The position numbers were made by a program, and so were the translations under genes. Positions 8,926 to 16,196 of a DNA stretch of 64,000 bases are shown piece by piece. Within the stretch, counting starts at the first letter, position 1. Every line of letters begins with the position of its first letter. Location: the NCBI RefSeq assembly GCF_009905545.1, contig NZ_JAAALB010000008.1, forward strand, positions 157,487-221,486, in the 5' to 3' direction. The notes below the pieces were generated by a model. The model saw only the letters and a list, made by a program, of their open reading frames with translations, did not search any database and was not told the origin of the DNA. Origin of the DNA: Cellulophaga sp. BC115SP (GTDB taxonomy: Bacteria > Bacteroidota > Bacteroidia > Cytophagales > Spirosomataceae).

Positions 8926-9464
8926 ATCTTTTCTTATTTTATTGTGGTTTTATTTTGTTTCGTTTGTTGTTCTAGTAAGAATTACGACCGAAAGTTTACA
9001 ATAAAAAAAATCAATGTCAAGCACCTCATTTTTTGACAAAAAGTTGATTTTTAGCCCTTTTTCTAGTGATTTTAGGCTTTTTTTCGAACTGAATACTACT
9101 TTTAAAATACCCTTTATCAACAAAAATCACTTTTTATTTCAAAACCAGCATTTTTTGAAAGCCCTCTTTTCAAAAAACATAAAAACTAAATTTTTCAAAT
9201 ATTTTTTTGTACTTTAATTTATTGGAAGTTGATATTTAGCATGCTTATAACTGGATTTTATTTCTTTTTTCCAAAAGAAGGTACAAAAACTATTGTTATA
9301 GCAATTATTCATACAAAAATTGACAAATGTCGGTATAATTAAGGGTACTTTCTCCAAAAAAGAAATAAGCATTTTTACTTATAAATATTTCAATATTTTT
9401 TTGTACCAAACAAAAATCCCCTGCATAGTCTAGCTATACAGGGGACTTCTCATCCTATTATTCA
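8926..9464. other. 539-bp very AT-rich interval with a long inverted repeat and a terminator
   Basis: No gene is supported; the plus-strand frame at 9014-9217 is Phe/Lys-rich low complexity. There is a perfect 13-bp inverted repeat (TTATTTCTTTTTT at 9258-9270, AAAAAAGAAATAA at 9356-9368) spaced by 85 bases with weaker outer pairing, then the terminator of the downstream minus-strand gene. Confidence 0.6.
9411..9445 (-). terminator. Terminator of the histidine phosphatase gene
   Basis: Arms TCCCCTG and CAGGGGA extended by an ATAG/CTAT pair, loop TCTAG, followed on the minus strand by TTTTT. It lies 20 bases past the stop codon at 9465. Confidence 0.82.
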
Positions 9465-9971
9465 CTAATATTTACTTGCTTCAAACTTGAGCACTTTGCC
9501 TTTCTTCCTGCTAATAATATATAGATTATCATACTCTGTATCTGGCAATATCTTGGTTTCAAAATTTACACCAAATTTTCGAATGATATCAGGAACCGTA
9601 TTACTATGCCCAACAATCAAAACAGTCTTGTTTTGAACACCTACTTTTTCCAAATCGTCTGACAAAACAACATCTTTGGCACTATACCAAAGTGTGTCTA
9701 TCCGATTTTTGATACGAAGCGAATCAGCGGTCTGTTGCACGCGCAAATACTCTGTTACAAAGATTTTTTGAATACCAGCTTTTGCTAAGCGTTGATACAA
9801 AGCTCCAGCGCGTTGGTGTCCCTGAGCATTGAGTGGACGCATACGGTCATTTCCTTGAAAAGCCACATCTTTTTCAGCATGGCGAACCACATAAATCTTC
9901 TGGGTGGTCTGACAAGCTGTCAAACTTAGCATTACCCAAAATAGAGAAGCAAAAATGATTTTTGGTAGCAT
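9465..9971 (-). CDS. Histidine phosphatase (phosphoglycerate mutase/SixA-like) lipoprotein
   Basis: Histidine phosphatase superfamily protein, 168 residues from the chosen start MLPKIIFASLF (ATG at 9971). A lipobox LSLTAC shows that it is lipidated and exported. The catalytic RHAEK motif follows directly (IYVVRHAEK), and the second conserved His lies in VLIVGHSNTVP. The middle contains the usual phosphate-pocket elements (LNAQGHQRA, TEYLRVQQTAD). Members hydrolyse phosphoesters through a phospho-His intermediate; the substrate is unknown. An upstream in-frame ATG would add eight residues before the leader and is less likely. It shares its strand with the prolyl oligopeptidase gene upstream, separated by a palindromic repeat. 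Confidence 0.88.
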   Translation of the reverse strand: MLPKIIFASLFWVMLSLTACQTTQKIYVVRHAEKDVAFQGNDRMRPLNAQGHQRAGALYQRLAKAGIQKIFVTEYLRVQQTADSLRIKNRIDTLWYSAKDVVLSDDLEKVGVQNKTVLIVGHSNTVPDIIRKFGVNFETKILPDTEYDNLYIISRKKGKVLKFEASKY

Positions 9972-9981
9972 AGTTTTCTGA

Positions 9982-10060
9982 GAGGGGTTAGGCAAGAGGC
10001 ACTAGGCAAAGAGTATTTTTATTTTTCACTAGTGCCTCTTTGCCTAATCCCTATCCCCTC
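9982..10060. repeat. Imperfect palindrome of the TTAGGCA...TGCCTAA type
   Basis: The left arm GAGGGGTTAGGCAAGAGGCA continues to CTAG at 10005. The right arm runs CTAGTGCCTC from 10029 and ends CTATCCCCTC at 10060, 2 bases from the stop codon of prolyl oligopeptidase. It fills the gap between two minus-strand genes. A related palindrome lies near 14.03-14.14 kb. Confidence 0.75.
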
Positions 10061-10061
10061 T

Positions 10062-12167
10062 TTACAATTTTTTCGGAACGAAGCCCATGTTATAAAACAA
10101 AAACGCATAAATATCCGCTGTTTGCTCGATGCTTTTGGCAGTATTACTTGCCCCATGACCAGAGTTTACATCTACACGAATCAACAAAGGGTTACTAGAT
10201 ACAGACCCTGCTTTTGCTTGTAACTCGGCTGTGTATTTGAATGAATGCGCTGGTACAACACGGTCATCATGGTCGGCGGTAGTTACCATAGTGGCAGGAT
10301 ATGCCACCGATTTGATATTGTGCAATGGAGAATATTGGTACAAATTCTTGAAATCGGTAGCATCATCTGAATTACCATATTCTGGAGACCAGTTCCAACC
10401 GATGGTAAATTTATGATAACGCAACATATCCATTACTCCTACCTGCGGGAACGCCACTTTACATAAGTCTGGGCGTTGATTAATCACTGCTCCTACCAAC
10501 AAGCCCCCATTTGAGCCTCCTCTTAGTGCCAAATGCTGATTATCACAATATTTCTGAGCAATTAGGTATTCGCCAGCAGCAATGAAATCATCAAATACAT
10601 TTTGCTTTTTGAGCTTCATTCCTGCCTCATGCCATTTTTCACCGTATTCAGCTCCACCACGAATATTTGCCAAAGCATATACCCCACCTTGTTCCAAGAA
10701 AGGAATCAAAGTAGCGCTAAAAGCTGGCAATGAGCTTACATTGAAACCTCCATAAGCATACAATAAAGTTGGATTTTGGCTATTGAGCTGAAGTCCTTTT
10801 TTGTAAGTAATAAACATAGGAACTTTGGTTCCGTCTTTACTGGTATAAAAAATCTGTTTCGTTTCAAACGCAGATGGGTCAAAACTTAACTCAGGTTTAG
10901 TAAATACTGTACTTTTCTTGGTAGCAATATCATAGCGGTATATTGTCGGAGGAAAAGTGAACGACGTGAAAGTATAAAATACGAACTTATCGTCGGCATT
11001 GCCTCCAAAACCCGAACAAGTACCTAAGCCTGGCAATTTCACTTCGTTTTCTAATTTACCATCCATTGCGTGTACATATACACGAGTCGTTACATCCTTG
11101 AGATAAGAAAGGAATAATTTTCCGCCCGCAGTACGAGCACCTTGAAGCGGTTCAGCTTTTTCGGGAATAACTACTTTCCAAGATTTATTGGCAGGATTAA
11201 AACGAAGAATTTTCGAGTTTTGAGCATTCTCATTGGTTTCTATCAAAAACTCATCGCCGATATTGTCGATTACCGAATAGCTAAATTTATCAACTTCTGC
11301 CACGATAGGTTGGAAAGACTCTTGTCCTGCTTTTTTGTAGAAAAGCGCATTTCCTTCTTTGCCTTTACCACGGTCAGAGACAATCAAAATAGCAAATTTT
11401 TCGTCTTCTGTTACCTGCAAATAGTGGAAACGTTGTAAGTTTTTCAAATCTTGATAGACCAATTGGTCATCAGATTGTGATGTACCTACACGGTGGAACC
11501 AAACTTGGTGATTTTCATTTTTGGCTGCCAGTGCACTTCCTTCTGGTTTGGGATAACGGCTGTAATAAAAGCCATTGCCCTGCCAAGAAATCGTAGAAAC
11601 CTTAATCCATTCGATTTTTTCTGACAAATTGGTTTTCGTTGTCAAGTCCATCACATAGCCATCTTGCCAGTCCGAACCACCTTTTGAAAGGGTATAGGCT
11701 GCATATTTGCCATCTTTAGATATCACAAAACTTTGCAAACGAGTAGTACCATCGGGCGATAATTGGTTAGGATCAAGCACCACCTCTGGCGCACCATTCA
11801 AACCTTTTTGGCGATACAACACTGATTGATTTTGTAATCCATTGTTTTTGTAAAAATAGAACCATTCGCCTTTGCGAGAAGGAGCCGAAAGCTTTGTATA
11901 ATTGAACACCTCCTCGATACGCTTTTTGAGGGCGTTACGGTAAGGAATTTTTTCGAGGTAATCAAAAGTCAATGTATTTTGAGCTTTTACCCATTGTGCT
12001 GTTTCGGCAGAACGGTCATCTTCGAGCCAACGATACGGGTCGGCTACTTGTGTACCATGATAATTATCGACTTGATTTACTTTTGCTGTTTCGGGGTATT
12101 TCCACTGCGCCATACTTAACATAGGAGCCAGTACCAAGGCTGATACTAGCGAAAGGGATTTGTTCAT
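10062..12167 (-). CDS. Prolyl oligopeptidase (S9A), exported
   Basis: Serine peptidase of family S9A that cleaves short peptides after proline, 701 residues, the usual length with a leader. A signal peptide covers residues 1-20 (MNKSLSLVSALVLAPMLSMA). The N-terminal cap starts with the family signature DPYRWLEDD, a seven-bladed propeller follows to about 440, and the C-terminal alpha/beta hydrolase domain carries the nucleophile Ser552 in GGSNGGLL, the acid within DHDDRVVP near 632-635, and His671 in SGHGAS. It is likely periplasmic, for peptide scavenging. It is transcribed leftwards ahead of the phosphatase gene. There is no sign of truncation. Confidence 0.96.
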   Translation of the reverse strand: MNKSLSLVSALVLAPMLSMAQWKYPETAKVNQVDNYHGTQVADPYRWLEDDRSAETAQWVKAQNTLTFDYLEKIPYRNALKKRIEEVFNYTKLSAPSRKGEWFYFYKNNGLQNQSVLYRQKGLNGAPEVVLDPNQLSPDGTTRLQSFVISKDGKYAAYTLSKGGSDWQDGYVMDLTTKTNLSEKIEWIKVSTISWQGNGFYYSRYPKPEGSALAAKNENHQVWFHRVGTSQSDDQLVYQDLKNLQRFHYLQVTEDEKFAILIVSDRGKGKEGNALFYKKAGQESFQPIVAEVDKFSYSVIDNIGDEFLIETNENAQNSKILRFNPANKSWKVVIPEKAEPLQGARTAGGKLFLSYLKDVTTRVYVHAMDGKLENEVKLPGLGTCSGFGGNADDKFVFYTFTSFTFPPTIYRYDIATKKSTVFTKPELSFDPSAFETKQIFYTSKDGTKVPMFITYKKGLQLNSQNPTLLYAYGGFNVSSLPAFSATLIPFLEQGGVYALANIRGGAEYGEKWHEAGMKLKKQNVFDDFIAAGEYLIAQKYCDNQHLALRGGSNGGLLVGAVINQRPDLCKVAFPQVGVMDMLRYHKFTIGWNWSPEYGNSDDATDFKNLYQYSPLHNIKSVAYPATMVTTADHDDRVVPAHSFKYTAELQAKAGSVSSNPLLIRVDVNSGHGASNTAKSIEQTADIYAFLFYNMGFVPKKL

Positions 12168-12339
12168 TTTCGATGAAGAATTAGGTTTGTTGAATAAGAG
12201 TTTTTTCGAAAATACGGATAAATTTTGAGTTTTAGATAGCCCTAGCGGAATTGTGAGTCAGGGCTGTACAACTATTGCGGATTTGGGATGTGGGATTTCG
12301 GAAGTGTCACCAGTCTTATTAATTGGCTTTTACATGTAG

Positions 12340-12663
12340 AGACGTGGTACTATAAGAATTATCAATGAGTGCATCATCTACGGTCTATCTACTCCCACAT
12401 TTAATTATGATTTTGCGAGTGTAACCCTCGAAATCAAACAAAAAGAAATAATTGTGTCGGAGAAAATGTCGGAGAAAATGTCGGAGAAGGTTCTTAAACT
12501 AATCAATCACAATCCTCATATTACTACAATAACCTTAGCAAAAGAATTAGACAAAAGCCAGAGAACTATTGAAAGAGCTATTAAAAGCTTGAAAACAGAA
12601 AACAAAATCGAAAGAGTTGGAGGCGACAACGGCGGATATTGGAAAGTAATAGTCTCCATTTAG
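12340..12663 (+). pseudogene. C-terminal remnant of an AlbA/HATPase_c_4-type ATP-binding regulator
   Basis: An open plus-strand frame from 12340, just after an in-frame TAG at 12337, encodes RRGTIRIINECIIYGLSTPTF at its start, then SEKMSEKMSEKVLKLINHN and a winged helix (ITLAKELDKSQRTIERAIKSL ... GGDNGGYWKV), and stops at 12663. This is the characteristic tail of putative transcriptional regulators with an AlbA_2 (Schlafen-like) and HATPase_c_4 core. Those are normally several hundred residues long, and the whole catalytic part is missing here. The only internal starts are a GTG at 12454 and the ATGs in the SEKM repeats, so a 69-residue DNA-binding peptide could still be made. Repeat-like DNA immediately upstream (12272-12345) marks the break. 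Confidence 0.75.
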
Positions 12664-12776
12664 CATATTCATTAGAAATCCGAATAATGTTCCACAAACA
12701 ATCCAGTACTTCTTAGAATAGAATAACTAGCAGCTTCCTTGTCTCAAGAAAAAACATTTTCGTCGTTGAAATACAA

Positions 12777-12814
12777 TACTTTACACTTCTCTTTTGGGAG
12801 GAAAGTGTAAAGTA
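12777..12814. promoter_or_regulatory. Perfect 12-bp inverted repeat overlapping the kinase promoter
   Basis: Arms TACTTTACACTT (12777-12788) and AAGTGTAAAGTA (12803-12814) around a 14-base centre. It is not followed by a T-run, so it is more like an operator than a terminator. Confidence 0.6.
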
Positions 12815-12824
12815 CTTATGTTTG
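12793..12824 (+). promoter_or_regulatory. Candidate Bacteroidota promoter of the LytS-type kinase
   Basis: TTTG at 12793-12796 and TATGTTTG (TAnnTTTG) at 12817-12824 with a 20-base spacer. Transcription would start only about 10 bases before the GTG start codon. Confidence 0.5.
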
Positions 12825-12839
12825 TAGAAAAAACTGAGT

Positions 12840-13880
12840 GTGACTATTTCTATCAAAAATATCAACAAACAACAAGTGCTTTTCCACATTATTGGGTGGA
12901 TATGCTTCTTGTCATTGCCGTATTTACTAAGAGGAACAACGCCAGATCCTCCCAAAATCAATCCTAGCCTGCCTCCGCCCAACGCAAATGCAACCATGTA
13001 TTTTACGTTGTTGAGTATGCTCAATATCCCATTCTTCTATCTCAATTCGCAAGTTTTGATCACCAAGATTTGGACAAAACGTAATAACGTGTGGTTGTAT
13101 ATCATTGCGCTAATTGTGGCAATGACAACACTTTTTTACTTAAATGGTTTAGGGAAGGTATTATTATTTGGACCAAATGCAACAAGGTTCCCTCGTTTGG
13201 GTACTATATTCCAAACGTTGTTTGTCTTGGCAATTAGCACCAGCTACCGCATTATGGCCGATAATATCCACAAAGAAGAAGTTCGCAAAGAACAAGAAAA
13301 TGAGAGGCTCAAATCTGAGCTTTCGTTTTTGCGTTCGCAGATAAGCCCACACTTCATGTTCAATGTGCTCAACAGCATTGTATCTTTATCAAGACGCAAG
13401 CCTGATATGGTTGAACCTGTGGTCATTAAGCTCTCAGAACTTATGCGCTATATGTTGTATGAGTCTGAAGGGACAAAAGTATTATTGAGCAAAGAAATTC
13501 AATATTTACAAAGCTATATCGACTTACAAATGATTCGCTTTGGAGATGATGTTGTCGTTTCTTTTCAGAAACCCCAAAAAGAATCGAATATTTTACTCGA
13601 ACCCATGCTCATTATACCGTTCGTTGAAAATGCCTTCAAACATGGTATTGGTATGATTCTAAGCCCAGAGATTCATATTGCTATGGAGGTAGATGATAAA
13701 GGCTTGGTATTTTCGGTAAAAAATAAAACAAATCCTAAACCCGAAGCCAAAGACCACGCCTCTGGCATAGGTCTCAGTAACGTAAAACGTCGTTTAACCT
13801 TATTATATCCAGAACAACACCAACTCATCATCACACAGGACAGTCATTGGTATGACGTTCGTCTACACATTGAAGTTTAA
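12840..13880 (+). CDS. LytS/YehU-type sensor histidine kinase
   Basis: Membrane histidine kinase of 346 residues. Four hydrophobic segments lie within residues 12-145, followed by a short coiled coil (EEVRKEQENERLKSELSFL). The His_kinase motif has phospho-acceptor His171 in SQISPHFMFNVLNSI, and the HATPase domain shows NAFKHG near 276 and the glycine-rich GIGLSNVKRRL. The start is a GTG at 12840; no in-frame ATG precedes the first membrane segment. Kinases of this class phosphorylate LytTR response regulators, and one is encoded 323 bases downstream, so they are a likely pair although a palindromic repeat lies between them. Confidence 0.92.
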   Translation: MTISIKNINKQQVLFHIIGWICFLSLPYLLRGTTPDPPKINPSLPPPNANATMYFTLLSMLNIPFFYLNSQVLITKIWTKRNNVWLYIIALIVAMTTLFYLNGLGKVLLFGPNATRFPRLGTIFQTLFVLAISTSYRIMADNIHKEEVRKEQENERLKSELSFLRSQISPHFMFNVLNSIVSLSRRKPDMVEPVVIKLSELMRYMLYESEGTKVLLSKEIQYLQSYIDLQMIRFGDDVVVSFQKPQKESNILLEPMLIIPFVENAFKHGIGMILSPEIHIAMEVDDKGLVFSVKNKTNPKPEAKDHASGIGLSNVKRRLTLLYPEQHQLIITQDSHWYDVRLHIEV

Positions 13881-14203
13881 GTCGGAGGATTCTTGTATTT
13901 TAGCCTAATCTAGCTGTTGTTAGGCTATAAATGTATTGCGTCTAGGTCACACAAGGTTAGTAAAATGCTGTACTTTTCATACTTTCGTGAAGCCTAAGGC
14001 AACTCTTTTCGGTAACTAATAGTCTTAATGCTATAGGCAATTAGCTGTAAGCATTAGGCAAAAAGGTTTTTATTGTCTCATTCAAAATATTATTAACCTT
14101 TTGGTCTACAGCATAACGCTTAATGCCTAATGCGGGTAATATTAATGTCATTTTGCCCATTAGCTTATTAGTTGCTTTTTGATTTTCAAATACTTCTCAA
14201 AAT
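13881..14203. other. 323-bp interval with an imperfect palindromic repeat
   Basis: No gene. The stretch at about 14030-14135 is an imperfect palindrome containing GCATTAGGC and GCCTAATGC, AAAAGGTT and AACCTTTT, and GCTGTA and TACAGC. It resembles the element at 9982-10060. Confidence 0.55.
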
Positions 14204-14944
14204 ATGATAAAACTAAACTGTCTAGCGGTGGACGACGAGAGCCTCGCCCTAGATTTATTGGAAGATAATATCAACAAAGTTCCCTTTCTAAACTTAGTAA
14301 AACGTTGTAAAAATGCTTTTGATGCTATTGAAACACTTCAAAATGAGTCGATTGACTTAGTTTTTTTAGATATTCAAATGCCTGGAATTACAGGAGTTCA
14401 ATTCTTACAAAGTGTCAAAGAACCTCCAATGGTAATTTTCATTACGGCTTATCAACAATACGCATTAGAGGGCTTTGATTTGGATGTGGTAGACTACCTA
14501 CTTAAGCCTGTTTCTTTTGATAGGTTTCTAAAAGCTGTAAACAAAGCTTACGATTTACATAACCTGAAATTAAAAAGCGCTCAGGTTACGGAAGTCGAGG
14601 AAAAAGAAAAAGGATTGGTGTATGAAACAGATTCTATTTTTGTCAATGCTGACTATTCTTTGGTAAAAGTCAAAATATCAGACATTACGTATATTGAGGG
14701 ACTGAAAGATTATATCAAAATTCATTTGGAAGGCTCTACCAAACCTATAGTGACTCGCATGACCATGAAGGCTATTGAAGAGAAACTTCCTACGGAACAT
14801 TTTTTCCGTATTCATAAATCGTATATCGTAGCAATGCCTAAAATTGAGTCTATTCGTAATCTCAAAATCAAAATAGGCAATATGCAAATACCTGTAAGCG
14901 AGCATTATTCTGAAGAATTCTTCAAAAGAATAGGGCAAAGCTAA
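14204..14944 (+). CDS. LytTR-family response regulator
   Basis: Response regulator of 246 residues. The receiver domain (about 1-120) has the acidic pair Asp10-Asp11 (AVDDES), phospho-acceptor Asp56 in LVFLDIQMPG, and the Lys of LLKPVSF. The LytTR DNA-binding domain is at about 150-245, with YIEGLKDYIKIH and FFRIHKSYIVAM. It is expected to bind direct repeats upstream of a small set of targets, which are unknown here. It follows the LytS-type kinase gene in the same direction and is its probable partner. A gap of 323 bases means the two may have separate promoters. Confidence 0.94.
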   Translation: MIKLNCLAVDDESLALDLLEDNINKVPFLNLVKRCKNAFDAIETLQNESIDLVFLDIQMPGITGVQFLQSVKEPPMVIFITAYQQYALEGFDLDVVDYLLKPVSFDRFLKAVNKAYDLHNLKLKSAQVTEVEEKEKGLVYETDSIFVNADYSLVKVKISDITYIEGLKDYIKIHLEGSTKPIVTRMTMKAIEEKLPTEHFFRIHKSYIVAMPKIESIRNLKIKIGNMQIPVSEHYSEEFFKRIGQS

Positions 14945-15267
14945 CAAGTGCGGAATTGTGAATTGTCCTTGCCTAAAATAGCTTACGCTTCATTGGATAA
15001 ATATTCAAAACGAATTTTATATAACAAAGAAATACCTGTTTATCCAGAAGATTGAAAAGCGATAGTCAATCATTTACCTCGGCTCCGTAAGAGCAACAGT
15101 TTGGTAAAATACACATTAATATAAATCATTTCAACGACCATATACTGCTGTAATACAAAAAAGGTGTCGAAATTTCGACACCTTTTTGTATGATTAAGAG
15201 GCTAAAAGGGATTTCTATCAAATATTTTTTAGAAAACCGATGGAGCCTCAGCTAAAGAATCTTCCGA
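14945..15267. other. 323-bp convergent interval
   Basis: No gene. It holds a fragment of the GAATTGTGAATTG repeat text near 14955 and a strong palindromic terminator at 15154-15190. Confidence 0.6.
15154..15190. terminator. Bidirectional terminator between convergent genes
   Basis: Nearly perfect palindrome around AAGGTGTCGAAATTTCGACA with A-run and T-run flanks (ACAAAAAAGG left, CCTTTTTGTA right). It can stop transcription from both the LytTR and DUF1573 sides. Confidence 0.85.
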
Positions 15268-15744
15268 TTATTTACCAGATTTTTTCTTAGCAGGCTTTGC
15301 TGGAGCAGCAGGAGCAGCATTTTTAGTTACTGTTGGTACTGGAGCCACTGCAGGAGCTACTTCAGTTGCAGTTCCTTTTGGAGCTACCTCACCTTTGATT
15401 GTCAAAGCGATTGTTGGAGTTTCTGAGTTACTGATAACTGTAACAGTTTTGTTGAAAGCACCAGGACGACCAGTTGAGTTAAAAGAAGCAGTTACTTTCC
15501 CTGTTTTTCCTGGAAGTACTGGTTCTCTAGTCCAATCTGGAGTTGTACATCCGCAAGAAGGTTGAGCATTAGAAATTACTACAGGTGCAGTACCAGTGTT
15601 AGTAAATTCAAATGTGTAAGTAGCCTGTGTTCCTTCTTCGATTTTACCAAAATCGTGACTTTCAGTTTTGAATTTGATTACTCCTTGTGCATTTGCCAAT
15701 GTTGCAGTGAACAAAAATGCGAAAAAGAAAAATAGTTTTTTCAT
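15268..15744 (-). CDS. Exported DUF1573 protein
   Basis: A 158-residue secreted protein with signal peptide 1-19 (MKKLFFFFAFLFTATLANA) and one DUF1573 domain (about 25-120). The domain shows the hallmark HDFGKIEEGTQATYTFEFTN, then PSCGCTTPDW with two cysteines near residue 64, then PGKTGKVTASFNSTGRPGAF. The fold is Ig-like and common in Bacteroidota envelopes; its biochemical role is not established. The C-terminus is a low-complexity Ala/Pro/Thr/Lys tail of about 35 residues ending KPAKKKSGK. A second DUF1573 protein, as a lipoprotein, is encoded at 44418-44858. Likely monocistronic, diverging from the E1 gene. Confidence 0.9.
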   Translation of the reverse strand: MKKLFFFFAFLFTATLANAQGVIKFKTESHDFGKIEEGTQATYTFEFTNTGTAPVVISNAQPSCGCTTPDWTREPVLPGKTGKVTASFNSTGRPGAFNKTVTVISNSETPTIALTIKGEVAPKGTATEVAPAVAPVPTVTKNAAPAAPAKPAKKKSGK

Positions 15745-16196
15745 TTGAACAGAATGTTTAGTTGTTATTAAATAGCTTTACAAGCTTTCGTAATAAATAT
15801 ACGAAAAAGTAAGGAATTTGTTTCCGCAAAACTTATTTAAAGGACCAAACTAATGAGCTTTAAGCGGATTTTATTCTAAAAAAAGACTGAAAAATTATAT
15901 TTTTTTGAAAAAAGTATAAAATAATACAGATTCAAAATATTACTTCAGTTTTTCTTGAGTGAATTGATTTATTCCGAAACAAAAGTAAACTACATCAAAA
16001 GGTTGGCAAAATCTTTGAGAACCTTTAACAAATTATTAACAACTCTCCAAAATTTCGACTGTTTGTTATACTAATTAAATTATCTTATTTTTGATACAGC
16101 TTTAAGCCAAAGGGTAGATGTTTGATTCTAACTTATAAGTCTTAAACACACCATCAACTGTATCTTTAATTCTATTTTTATCAGCCCGAAATTGCC
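15745..16196. other. 452-bp divergent promoter region
   Basis: Very AT-rich spacer between the divergent DUF1573 and E1 genes. I see no gene and no strong hairpin. It presumably contains both promoters, but I could not assign them. Confidence 0.5.

Noticed and set aside
9014..9217. 67-residue plus-strand frame rich in Phe, Lys and Leu
   Set aside because: It translates poly-A/poly-T-rich DNA within an intergenic interval; low complexity and no promoter or family.
12713..13024. 103-residue minus-strand frame opposite the kinase start
   Set aside because: It lies across the kinase promoter palindrome and coding start on the opposite strand and has no family resemblance.
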